From the NCBI GenBank assembly GCA_012728415.1, contig JAAYFD010000007.1:1-34862 (forward strand): a stretch of DNA of 34,862 nucleotides, written 5' to 3'. The translations under genes and the position numbers were made by a program. The notes under the pieces are model-generated. The model searched no databases and was not told the origin of the DNA. It saw nothing but the letters and a program-made list of their open reading frames with translations. Origin of the DNA: Gammaproteobacteria bacterium. Lineage in GTDB: Bacteria; Pseudomonadota; Gammaproteobacteria; Pseudomonadales; Pseudomonadaceae. Shown one piece after another: positions 8,821-17,247 of the stretch (its first letter is position 1; each line of letters begins with the position of its first letter).

Positions 8821-11229
8821 ATGCCTCGTATTGCAGACTCTTTAATTACTATCCAGCTGGCTCCCCATGTGCGGCTCCGGGTGCTGGAAGGAGCAATGCA
8901 GGAAAACTGTGCTCTGGCTCTATCGCTGGCCAGTGGCAGCCATGACGAACCGGAACAGTGGCCGGGTATGGCACATTATCTTGAACATCTGGTATTTCGC
9001 GGCAGCCGGAACTATGCAGCCGGTGACGGCCTGATGGAGTGGGTTCAACAGGCAGGCGGTAGCATTAATGCACGTACTGCTGCCCGCCAGACGATGTTTC
9101 ACTTTGCCATTGACCGGCGCGGCTTCTTACCGGCCCTGCTTCGTCTGGCAGACATGCTGGCCTGTCCGTTGCTGAGTCCGGAAGCCTTGCTCAGCGAGCG
9201 TGAGGTGCTAGAGCAGGAGTACCGTATGTATGCCCGTACGCCGCGTGCATTATGGGCTGCCAGCCTGGGACCGGTCTTGCAAGGCCGACATCCGGCCAGA
9301 AAGTTTCATGCCGGCAACAGAAGTACATTGCCAGTTGAAGAAACCAGTTTTTTGTTCGGCTTGCGCAATTTTCATCAGCGTGCTTACCGGCGCACTCCAC
9401 TTTGCATTGCAGTGTCGCTGCCAGGGAGTTGGGCAGACTGGGAGGCGGAGGTATTACAGGGGTTGCGGCCTTTGTTGGCAGACAGGCGGACACCGCAGCA
9501 ACAGCCGGTACCGCTACTGACTCTTAAGTCCGGGGTGCGGATACGTCAGCAGGTGGCTGGCGCCGGTAAAGGCTTGCTGCTGCACGTGGTTTTGCAGAGG
9601 CAGGCGGCGGGTTTGCCTTTGTTGGCAGAGTGGCTGGAGCAGGCGCTGGACCAGCAGGGCGATGGGTACTTGATACCGTATTTGCAGCGACGCTTTGGCT
9701 GTACCGGAGTTGAAGTCAGTGTGCCCTATGTCTCGAGTTCGCAGGGGGTATTGAGCCTGAACTTGAAAGGTTGCAGTGAGCAGGACTGGCCACAGTTGCT
9801 GGGTGTCTGGCTGGGCTGGTTCGAGCAGTGGCGTTGCGACCTGGCGCTGCCATCGACGCAGGAGTATCTGGAACAGGCGCGGCAGCATCGTTGGCTCATG
9901 GCCTCGCCACTGGAGCGGGTGCAGTGGTTGCTGACGGAGCCGGATACGTCGGCAGCAAGGAACAGCCTTGGAGAGTTGCTCGAACAGTTGAGGGCCGGCC
10001 GCTTTGCCCGGGTAGCCTGGGGGGAGGAGAGCGTGGACGGCTGCTTTGACCAAGGTCTGCCACTGGCGATCGAAGAGCTGCCAGCCGCAGTATTACAGCC
10101 AGATACAGCCGCAGGGCAAAAGCTTATCGTTGCTTTGCAATTGCGCCAAGTGCTGGCCCGGAACGTGCGCAAGAGCACAAACGGACGCACTGTAACTGTT
10201 GTACAGCCTGCCGGCTGGCCGGCAGAGCAGGCACTGTGCTATTTGGGTTGGCAGCTGGGTGCTGCGCAAGCAGCCTTGCCATTATTGCAGCGACGACTGG
10301 CAGGATGGGGCCGGCAGTGGGGCTGGCATGGTGTTGAATGGCAACTGCAGGCGGTGGACGATATGCTGTTTCTTCGTGCACTGGGGCCATCGGGCTGCCT
10401 GGCCCGGGCGCTGAACCAATGTCGCGAGCTGCTACAGGAACCTCTGCCAGAGCAGACGCTGCCCCTGCAGGCGGACTCTCCGTTTGCCCTTCGCCAGCTG
10501 ATGCAACAGCTGACTGCCTGGCTTAAGAGCGGGCCGCCAGGCAACTGGCAGTTACAGCCCAATCAGTGCCGGCAGCAGGCTTTGTGGCTGGGCTGTCCTG
10601 ATGCCGCGGCAGAACTGATGCTGAACCCGGCTGCTGCTGTCACTGGGGAAATGCTGGGGGGAGAGAAGACAGAAATAACCGGTGGCTGGCGTCATGTTCA
10701 GACCGGTATTGCCCGGGTAGAGGAAGCACTGCTGGTGGTTTTCATTCCGGCTACTGATGCAGCCCGGAGCTTGCTGTACCAGCGGCTGGCTGTTTTATTG
10801 CAAGGGCCATTACAGCAGCAACTGCGCAGCAGGGAAGGACTGTGTTATGCCGTCTTCGCACTGCCTTGGCAGCAGGCTGCAGCGGGCGGGCTGCTGCTTG
10901 CTACGCAATCTTCCACCACATCGGCCAGAGCACTGTTTCAGGCTTTGCGGCAGGCCGTACAGGACTCTGTGGGCTCTCTACAGCCAGAGCAGTTGCAGCA
11001 GGCCGTTGAGGCTTTCCGGGAGGAAGCCGGACAGGGCCGACTGCCGTTATCAGAATGGGGGCAGTGGCTTTTTTCTGCATGGCAGCGCAGCGGTTATCAA
11101 GGAATGTCGACTCTCGGGGTGAACATGTTACCCGCTACTGACAGCGCTGCAGCAGCAGATGCCTTGTGCCAGGTGCTGGATGACCGTCATTGGGTGGTGT
11201 TGAGCAATCAGCCTGGTTGCGGCGCCTGA
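8821..11229 (+). CDS. pqqF: M16-family zinc peptidase PqqF
   Basis: This 802-residue protein is of the pitrilysin/insulysin family, in the size range of pseudomonad PqqF. The inverted zinc motif H52-Y-L-E55-H56 and the third ligand Glu133 in the block VLEQE (77 residues after H56, as in pitrilysin) are intact, so the N-terminal domain should be active. A C-terminal pair of M16-like domains is suggested by LRSREGLCYAVFALP near residue 675. PqqF, with a partner, is thought to cut the crosslinked Glu-Tyr unit from PqqA. The ATG was chosen over the in-frame TTG two codons upstream; AAGGA lies about 10 bases before it. It is separated from pqqE by pqqH, ercS' and ercA. Confidence 0.88.
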   Translation: MPRIADSLITIQLAPHVRLRVLEGAMQENCALALSLASGSHDEPEQWPGMAHYLEHLVFRGSRNYAAGDGLMEWVQQAGGSINARTAARQTMFHFAIDRRGFLPALLRLADMLACPLLSPEALLSEREVLEQEYRMYARTPRALWAASLGPVLQGRHPARKFHAGNRSTLPVEETSFLFGLRNFHQRAYRRTPLCIAVSLPGSWADWEAEVLQGLRPLLADRRTPQQQPVPLLTLKSGVRIRQQVAGAGKGLLLHVVLQRQAAGLPLLAEWLEQALDQQGDGYLIPYLQRRFGCTGVEVSVPYVSSSQGVLSLNLKGCSEQDWPQLLGVWLGWFEQWRCDLALPSTQEYLEQARQHRWLMASPLERVQWLLTEPDTSAARNSLGELLEQLRAGRFARVAWGEESVDGCFDQGLPLAIEELPAAVLQPDTAAGQKLIVALQLRQVLARNVRKSTNGRTVTVVQPAGWPAEQALCYLGWQLGAAQAALPLLQRRLAGWGRQWGWHGVEWQLQAVDDMLFLRALGPSGCLARALNQCRELLQEPLPEQTLPLQADSPFALRQLMQQLTAWLKSGPPGNWQLQPNQCRQQALWLGCPDAAAELMLNPAAAVTGEMLGGEKTEITGGWRHVQTGIARVEEALLVVFIPATDAARSLLYQRLAVLLQGPLQQQLRSREGLCYAVFALPWQQAAAGGLLLATQSSTTSARALFQALRQAVQDSVGSLQPEQLQQAVEAFREEAGQGRLPLSEWGQWLFSAWQRSGYQGMSTLGVNMLPATDSAAAADALCQVLDDRHWVVLSNQPGCGA

Positions 11230-11258
11230 GTTTGTTTTTGTGTGGCATGGGACAGCTG

Positions 11259-11294
11259 GCCAGCAACTGGCCAGGGTTCGGTTGCTGGCTTTTG
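11259..11294 (+). terminator. Rho-independent terminator after pqqF
   Basis: A 9-bp perfect stem, GCCAGCAAC (11259-11267) with GTTGCTGGC (11281-11289), encloses a 13-base loop and is followed by TTTTG. It lies 30 bases after the pqqF stop, where a terminator is expected. The T-run is short. Confidence 0.6.
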
Positions 11295-11511
11295 TGTCTG
11301 GCTGCCTGCTTGATGTATTCAACTTAGCTGGTTTCGTTCTTGGTAACTTCGATACTACGTTATCGCTCCTCATTATAATCCTGGTATGTCTTATTTCGGT
11401 GCTTGCTTCTAAAGCCCAGAGCATTTGAACCTGCGTGAGTCGATCAGACAAACTTATGGTGGATAAAAGGCTGCTGCCACGGGGTAGTCGATGGGTTGTG
11501 TGCTGCTGGCC

Positions 11512-11580
11512 GGCACCAAAGTCCAAGGCTGTGCCACCAAAGCCCATGGGACGTAGTGGGTCATTTGGCTGCAGTGATAA
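11512..11580 (+). promoter_or_regulatory. Tandem regulatory boxes and possible promoter upstream of the porin
   Basis: GGCACCAAAGTCC at 11512-11524 matches the recurrent box at 12 of 13 positions (reverse complement GGACTTTGGTGCC). A second, weaker copy, GCCACCAAAGCCC, lies at 11533-11545, so the two CCAAAG cores (11516 and 11537) are 21 bp apart on the same face of the helix. A weak -10-like TGATAA is at 11575-11580. The rest of the 458-bp gap between pqqF and the porin shows no gene. Activator binding is inferred. Confidence 0.5.
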
Positions 11581-11687
11581 AGGCGCAGAGAACCGGTACC
11601 AACTCCCTGTATCTGCCGCCGAGTGTAACTTCAATAATCTCTCTGACGCGATCGGAAGCCCGGTCGTTTAATCCTGTGGAGAGAGAT

Positions 11688-12902
11688 ATGAATAACAACA
11701 AACTTGCCAAACAGCTGTGTGTGCCGCTGGCATTGGCTGCAGCTGTTGCAGCTGCAAGCCAGACGGCCTCTGCCGAAATTGTCCTGTACGATCAGGACGA
11801 TACCACTTTTTCTACCGACGGCTACATCAATGCCTTCTATGTGAACAGCAAGGTTAACCGGGCCGGTGATAACTTCGACCGCCGTCAGAGCCGCGTCAAA
11901 ATGGGCTTTTTGCCCAACTATATAGGGTTCAACATGGGCAAGCAGAGCGGTGACCTGACGTTGGGAGCACGGGCTTCATTCTGGGTCACTATCAACGACA
12001 GCGATGATAATGGTACAGGCACTGATATCGATGTCCGTCAGTTTTACGGTACTGTGGGCAGTGACTGGGGTGAGGTGCTGATTGGTAAGGACTTTGGCCT
12101 GTTTGCCCGCTCCAATATTTTCCTGGACGAACTTTTGACCAGCTATGGCCAGGTGAGTGACACCCTGGGGCTGGTGGATGGCGCAGGTGTTTCATTCGGC
12201 AATATAGGTACTGGTTATCCCTATGCGTTTCCCAATGCGCAGATTACCTACCGTTCGCCGGTGATGAATGGTTTCCGCATTGCCGTTGGTATTATGGACC
12301 CTTCCGACACCACCAGTCGCAAGGACGCTGCAGGTAATGATCTGGGCAAGTCCTATCAGAAAAATCCGCGCTTTGAGACGGAAGTGACCTATCAGCTGGA
12401 TGTCGGTGATACCAAGATTTATTCCTGGATCAATGGTATGCACCAGACCTCAAACAACACGGACCGCAGCACTATTGCCGGAGATGACCAGTCCAGCAAG
12501 CTACGCTCCAAGGGTGTTGGCTATGGCGTTCAGGTCAAGCATGGCGGTGCCTCCCTGACGGCTTCAGGATTCAAGGCCAAAGGAATTCATGCCTTGTTTA
12601 CCAATAACCCGGGCAAGGCCAACTTGCGTGACATGGACAGCCGTGGCTACTTGTTACAGGGGTCTTACACGTTCGGTGCCAACCGCGTTGCGTTAAGCCA
12701 TGGCCGGACCCGTGATGACGGTAACGTGGTCGGTGTGGCGGCAAACTATAAAACCCGTGGCGCGGCTTACTTTCGCACCATCAACGACAACCTGACACTA
12801 GTGGCCGAGTACAACCGGTTTGATATTGATGGCCGCAAGGGCAACCGTGCGGTAGATGAAAAAACCAGAACCATGGCCCTGGGGGCTGTGCTGACCTGGT
12901 AG
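11688..12902 (+). CDS. Outer-membrane porin
   Basis: This 404-residue protein has a clear signal peptide (MNNNKLAKQLCVPLALAAAVAAASQTASA, cleaved before EIVLYDQDD) and a beta-barrel pattern of alternating polar and aromatic strands. It ends in ...TMALGAVLTW, with the C-terminal aromatic residue recognised by the BAM machinery. It opens like Gram-negative general porins (LYDQDDTTFSTDGYINAFYVNS). The ATG is preceded by GGAGAGAG; an upstream in-frame extension to 11496 adds no signal sequence and was rejected. Its place inside the PQQ island and its box-bearing promoter suggest a role in alcohol or substrate entry, but the substrate cannot be read from sequence. Confidence 0.85.
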   Translation: MNNNKLAKQLCVPLALAAAVAAASQTASAEIVLYDQDDTTFSTDGYINAFYVNSKVNRAGDNFDRRQSRVKMGFLPNYIGFNMGKQSGDLTLGARASFWVTINDSDDNGTGTDIDVRQFYGTVGSDWGEVLIGKDFGLFARSNIFLDELLTSYGQVSDTLGLVDGAGVSFGNIGTGYPYAFPNAQITYRSPVMNGFRIAVGIMDPSDTTSRKDAAGNDLGKSYQKNPRFETEVTYQLDVGDTKIYSWINGMHQTSNNTDRSTIAGDDQSSKLRSKGVGYGVQVKHGGASLTASGFKAKGIHALFTNNPGKANLRDMDSRGYLLQGSYTFGANRVALSHGRTRDDGNVVGVAANYKTRGAAYFRTINDNLTLVAEYNRFDIDGRKGNRAVDEKTRTMALGAVLTW

Positions 12903-12942
12903 GCAGGTCGCTTTATCTCCGAAACGCTGAAGCAAGCATTTG

Positions 12943-12976
12943 ACCGGAACTCCGCAAGGAGCTCCGGTTTTTTTTT
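12943..12976 (+). terminator. Rho-independent terminator after the porin
   Basis: Stem arms ACCGGA-A-CTCC and GGAG-C-TCCGGT (one A/C mismatch, GCAA tetraloop) are followed by a run of nine T. It lies about 40 bases after the porin stop. Confidence 0.9.
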
Positions 12977-13296
12977 GTGCGATAACCCGGGGCCTGTACC
13001 TGCAAGAACCATGTAGATCCCTGTGGGGGGAGCATCGGCAGCAGTGCAGTTGCGAACCTGCCCTGTGTGGTTTTACTGCTGATCCCTGTGCTGGATGATG
13101 GCAGGTTGCCGGCATCGGTGCGTCTGGTTGTGTGGTCTTTGGCAGACGGAATTTCGGTATGCCTTACTTGCTACTTTAGAAGCATCCGACTGGCGCCCAA
13201 GTGCAATAGGGAGGGTGTTGTTGCCTTTATATAATTGGCAGCAGCACATCGTCTGTGCGGGCAGTTCAGGTACATAACAGCGGGAGCAATCAGACC
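12977..13296. other. Intergenic region upstream of nosP
   Basis: No gene is supported in these 320 bases; the reading frames here have no ribosome sites or family signatures. A -10-like TATAAT is at 13230-13235 but the matching -35 position (TAGGGA) is poor. GGCGCCCAAGTGC at 13192-13204 resembles the recurrent box at about 9 of 13 positions, too weak to call. Confidence 0.4.
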
Positions 13297-14487
13297 ATGC
13301 AGGCATGCACAGAATATGACAGTAAGCACAGGGGTCATGCATTGCGCCCGGTTATAACGGCTGTTACACGTCAGCCGGATGCGTTTGAGGCAGCCCGGGA
13401 GCTGACCAGCCAGTTGCAAGGCCAGGTGCTGGCTCTGGTGCTGTTTTTTTGTTCGGCAGAATATGATCTTGAGGCGTTATCGGCGGGTTTGCAGCAGGGG
13501 TTTGGCGCAACCCGGGTGGTTGGCTGTACCACCGCGGGTGAAATCAGCGCTGCAGGCTACGAGCGCAGCAGCATCACGGCACTGGGTTTTAGCAGCAGTC
13601 ATTTTACTGTTGCCAGCGTGCTGGTGGACCGGATGGAAAGGTTCGGCTTGCATGATGCCCAAGAGGTGGTTGACGGTTTGGTGAGATGTTGCCGTAGTCA
13701 GGCACTGGCACCCATCAAGGGACACAGCTTTGCCTTAACCCTGCTGGATGGCCTGTCCAATCGCGAAGAGGTTGTGTTGGCCGCGCTTAATGCTGCTATG
13801 GGTGGCATTCCGCACTTTGGCGGTTCGGCGGCTGATGACAACCACCTGAGTCTGACATCGGTGTATTACGGCGGTCATTTTTATAGCAATGCAGCCGTTG
13901 TGGTGCTGTTCAATACACCGCTGGAGTTTGAGGTGTTTACCACTCATCATTTGCAGCCGACGGTAGAGAAACTGGTGGTTACCCGGGTAGACAGCGACAC
14001 TCGCCGCGTGCTTGAGCTTAATGCGGAACCGGCGGCAGAGGCTTATGCGCGCATTATCGGCTGTCAGCCTGAAGAGCTTGATCTGTATAGCTTTGCCAGC
14101 AATCCGCTGGCAGTGCGCATGGGTCGGCATTATTACCCGCGTGCTATCCAGCAGGTGAACAGCGATCTTAGCCTGACATTCTACTGTGCAGTGGAAAATG
14201 GCATCGTACTGACCGCAATGCAGCCAGGGTCACTGCAAGATAACCTGCACCAGCTGTTTAGAGGTTTGCATTCACGTCTGGGTGCGACTTTGCTAACCAT
14301 CGGCTGTGACTGCTTTTTGCGGCGACTGGAGGCCGAGGGGCGTGAAGAGCACGAGGCCGTAGCCTCTATTTTAAGGCGCTATGGTGTGATCGGTTTCAAC
14401 ACCTACGGAGAGCAGTTCAACGGTATGCATATCAACCAGACATTTACCGGGGTGGCTATTGGACAACGTAATATCTCCACAGCATAA
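13297..14487 (+). CDS. nosP: FIST-domain nitric-oxide sensor (NosP-like)
   Basis: This 396-residue protein has FIST N (about 30-220: VLFFCSAEYDLEALSAGLQQGFG, VVGCTTAGEISAAGY, GGIPHFGGSAADDN) and FIST C (about 225-380: NPLAVRMG, CDCFLRRLE, GVIGFNTYGEQFNG) domains. The adjacent kinase gene, which it overlaps by 29 bases, matches the P. aeruginosa NosP-NahK pair, where the haem-bound FIST protein senses NO and inhibits the kinase. No membrane segments or signal peptide are seen. The ATG with GGGAG about 10 bases upstream was chosen; an in-frame start at 13255 has no ribosome site. Haem binding here is inferred from the family. Confidence 0.82.
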   Translation: MQACTEYDSKHRGHALRPVITAVTRQPDAFEAARELTSQLQGQVLALVLFFCSAEYDLEALSAGLQQGFGATRVVGCTTAGEISAAGYERSSITALGFSSSHFTVASVLVDRMERFGLHDAQEVVDGLVRCCRSQALAPIKGHSFALTLLDGLSNREEVVLAALNAAMGGIPHFGGSAADDNHLSLTSVYYGGHFYSNAAVVVLFNTPLEFEVFTTHHLQPTVEKLVVTRVDSDTRRVLELNAEPAAEAYARIIGCQPEELDLYSFASNPLAVRMGRHYYPRAIQQVNSDLSLTFYCAVENGIVLTAMQPGSLQDNLHQLFRGLHSRLGATLLTIGCDCFLRRLEAEGREEHEAVASILRRYGVIGFNTYGEQFNGMHINQTFTGVAIGQRNISTA

Positions 14488-17044
14488 AGTCGTCGATCGG
14501 GATGCTTTGCGTGCCTTGCAAGAGGAAAATGCACGTCTGAAACGGATCAACGCAGCGCTGATCGAGCGGGTCGAGTCAGGGCGTTCCTATCAATCAGAAG
14601 CCTATGCTTCATTCAAGCATTCGGTGGTGCTTGCCGAGCAGGTACGCGAACGTACGGATGCTTTGAGTGATGCGCTGCGCGAATTGAAAACCAGCAATGC
14701 CTTGCTGACTCGGGCTAGTCATCAGGCACAGGTGGCGCACCAGCACTTGGTGGATGCGATTGAAAGTATCAGCGACGGCTTTGTCCTCTTTGACCAAGAC
14801 CGTAAGGTTGTTCTTTATAATCGGCATTTTGAAAGGTTCTGGCAGCAAAGCACCTTGCAAATCTGCAAACAGATGAGCATGCAGACCCTGAGTCAGGCGG
14901 TAGAGAACAGTGGCCTGATTGTCGAAAAAATGCGCACCAGTACCGAGCAGATGGTTTACCGGCTCAGTAACGGTCGCTGGTTGCAGGTAACCGAGCGGCC
15001 CACGCTGGATGGCGGGCTGGTGGTGGTGCATACCGATATCACCGATCTCAAACTGCGTGAAACACGGCGACGTGAGCGTGAGCTGGCACAAAAGACCCGC
15101 CTGTTACAACAAACGATCGACAATCTGTCTCAGGGAGTGGCGCTGGTCAATGCCAGAGGGGTGTTGGAGCTGTGTAATTACCGTTTTTTGCAGTTAGCCA
15201 ATATTACTGGCGGTTATCGCAGTGGCATGCCATTTGCTGAGGTCATGCAGGATAGTCTGTTGCCAGAGCTGGGCCTGGCGGACAGACAGCAGCGCGGAGT
15301 AACGCAGGAGTATCAGCTGGACGATGGACATGTGCTGGACGTTCGCTTGCATGTGCTGGCTGACGGTTCGTCTGTACATACTCTGAGCGATATGACCGAG
15401 CGTTACCGTCATGCTGAAGCGTTACGGGCCAGTGAGCACTGGATTCGTACGATCACCGACCATGTGCCGGCCATGATTGCTTACGTCAGGCACGACTTTA
15501 CCTACAGCTTTGTCAACAAGGTGTATGAGCAGTGGTATAACTGGCCACATAACAGTGCCTTGGGCTGCAGCTTGCGCGAGGCACACCGTGATGACCATTT
15601 TCAGCGGCTGCAGCCGTATATCAGCCGGGCCCTGCAGGGTGAAACACTGACCTTTGAGGTGGCAGAAACCTGTGTGCGCGGAAAAACTTGTCACATGCAA
15701 CGCTCTTATGTACCGAACCGCCTGGCTGACGGCAGTGTTGACGGTATCTTTGTGATGGTCAAGGACATAACCGAGCGGCACCGAAACGCCGAGGCTCTGC
15801 ACCAGGCTTACCAGCACCTGGAAGAGCGGGTGCGTGAGCGCACCTTGGAACTGACCGAGCTGAATGCCCAGTTGGTCAGCGAAGTCGAAGAGCGGCGGCT
15901 GGCGGAAACCCGCTTGCGTGAAGCAAAGCACCAGGCTGATGAAGCCAATCTGTCGAAAACCAAGTTTCTGGCGGCGGTCAGTCATGACTTGTTACAGCCT
16001 CTCAATGCTGCAAGACTGTTTACCAGCGCACTGGTTGAACAGGAGCAATGTGGTGCCAGTGGGCAGCTGATGCTGAAAAATATTTCCAATTCGCTGGATG
16101 ATGTGGAAAGCCTGCTAGGCACCCTGGTCGATATTTCCAAGCTGGATGCCGGTGTGATTACCGCAGATATCAGTGTGTTTTCCGTTACTGACCTGTTGGA
16201 AAACTTGGCCGTGGAGTACCGTGAAATGGCCAGGGAAGCTGGCTTGCAGCTGGACTTTGTCGCCAGCTCGGCACTGGTGAAAACAGATATTCATTTGTTG
16301 GCGCGGGTGCTGCGCAATTTTCTGAGTAATGCAATCCGTTATACAGGGCAGGGCGGTCGTATTCTACTGGGGTGCCGCCGGAGCAAGAGCTCGCTGTGGA
16401 TTGAAGTGTGGGATACAGGAGCAGGCATTCCGGAGGGCAAGCTGGGTGAAATTTTTCAGGAGTTCAAGCGTGGTGACAGCCAGCGTCAGGATCGTGGGCT
16501 GGGGCTGGGTCTAGCGATTGTTGACAAGATTACCCGCATATTGCAACACAGGGTAAAGGTGCGCTCTCAACCTGGGCTGGGATCGGTGTTTTCCATTGAA
16601 GTACCGTTCGGTTACCGGCACGAACAAGAAACACGGATTGAGACGGAGTATCAGGGACATTTGCTTGAGCGGTTACAAGGTGCGCGCATCTGGGTGCTGG
16701 ATAACGACGCAGCCATTTGTCTGGCTATGCACAACCTGCTGAAAGGCTGGGGCTGTAAGGTAGTAACCGCCTTGTCCGAAGCACACCTGGCAGAGCAAAC
16801 AGCCGGTTTGAGCCAGCCGGTAGATGCGTTGATTGTCGATTATCATCTGGATGATGAGGTGGATGGTGTCAGTGCCATTGCCCGCATTCATGCACAGCTG
16901 AGCGAGCCCGTGCCAGCATTGATGATTACTGCCAACTACAGCAACGAACTAAAACAAGAAATGCGTCAGTTGGGCCACACCCTGATGCACAAGCCGGTCA
17001 AGCCTATGCGGCTGAAGACGACATTGAGTCACTTGTTGGGATGA
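14459..17044 (+). CDS. nahK: Multi-PAS hybrid sensor histidine kinase (NahK/ErcS-like)
   Basis: This 861-residue soluble kinase begins with a coiled coil (about 10-85), then three PAS domains: about 95-200 (ESISDGFVLFDQDRKVVLYN), 213-315 (DNLSQGVALVNARG) and 325-445 (HVPAMIAYVRHDFTYSFVN). A second coiled coil leads to HisKA with His509 in SHDLLQPLNAAR, an HATPase (GAGIPEGKLGEIFQEFKR, DRGLGLGLAIV) and a receiver with Asp794 in LIVDYHLDD. The start is TTG, with GGGGTGG about 5 bases upstream; no ATG fits, and the coiled-coil sequence reads cleanly from this codon. It overlaps nosP. In P. aeruginosa the equivalent kinase is called both ErcS and NahK and feeds the HptB phosphorelay, linking NO, biofilm and ethanol oxidation. 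Confidence 0.85.
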   Translation: MDNVISPQHKVVDRDALRALQEENARLKRINAALIERVESGRSYQSEAYASFKHSVVLAEQVRERTDALSDALRELKTSNALLTRASHQAQVAHQHLVDAIESISDGFVLFDQDRKVVLYNRHFERFWQQSTLQICKQMSMQTLSQAVENSGLIVEKMRTSTEQMVYRLSNGRWLQVTERPTLDGGLVVVHTDITDLKLRETRRRERELAQKTRLLQQTIDNLSQGVALVNARGVLELCNYRFLQLANITGGYRSGMPFAEVMQDSLLPELGLADRQQRGVTQEYQLDDGHVLDVRLHVLADGSSVHTLSDMTERYRHAEALRASEHWIRTITDHVPAMIAYVRHDFTYSFVNKVYEQWYNWPHNSALGCSLREAHRDDHFQRLQPYISRALQGETLTFEVAETCVRGKTCHMQRSYVPNRLADGSVDGIFVMVKDITERHRNAEALHQAYQHLEERVRERTLELTELNAQLVSEVEERRLAETRLREAKHQADEANLSKTKFLAAVSHDLLQPLNAARLFTSALVEQEQCGASGQLMLKNISNSLDDVESLLGTLVDISKLDAGVITADISVFSVTDLLENLAVEYREMAREAGLQLDFVASSALVKTDIHLLARVLRNFLSNAIRYTGQGGRILLGCRRSKSSLWIEVWDTGAGIPEGKLGEIFQEFKRGDSQRQDRGLGLGLAIVDKITRILQHRVKVRSQPGLGSVFSIEVPFGYRHEQETRIETEYQGHLLERLQGARIWVLDNDAAICLAMHNLLKGWGCKVVTALSEAHLAEQTAGLSQPVDALIVDYHLDDEVDGVSAIARIHAQLSEPVPALMITANYSNELKQEMRQLGHTLMHKPVKPMRLKTTLSHLLG

Positions 17045-17220
17045 GTTACAGGTCCGTGTCTATGGGAACTGACTTCATAGACTCGCTGTGAGTTTGTGCA
17101 TGTGGCTCGGAGACGTCGTATCCTGACCACCTTTGGTTCGGCTGGCGTGAGACTTTGCCCGGAAGCAAGAAAAACAGTTGGCGCAGTGCTGCTGTATGCT
17201 GCTCATGCTGTATATTTTAT

Positions 17221-17247
17221 AAAAGCAGCTGTCATTCGCTCAGCTGC
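17221..17247 (-). terminator. Terminator after the minus-strand metallohydrolase
   Basis: Read on the minus strand, GCAGCTG (17247-17241), a 9-base loop and CAGCTGC (17231-17225) are followed by TTTTATAAAAT. The stem overlaps the stop codon of the metallohydrolase gene. The 187-bp gap between nahK and this gene holds no other recognised feature. Confidence 0.5.

Noticed and set aside
11230..11687. Small genes in the pqqF-porin gap
   Set aside because: Short frames there have no ribosome site or recognisable motif; the region is better explained by a terminator and a promoter.
13192..13204. GGCGCCCAAGTGC before nosP as a copy of the recurrent box
   Set aside because: Only about 9 of 13 positions agree and there is no second core 21-22 bp away.
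17131..17144. CTTTGGTTCG box-like sequence after nahK
   Set aside because: Not in a promoter position for either neighbour and poor at the ends; kept as an example of a chance match.
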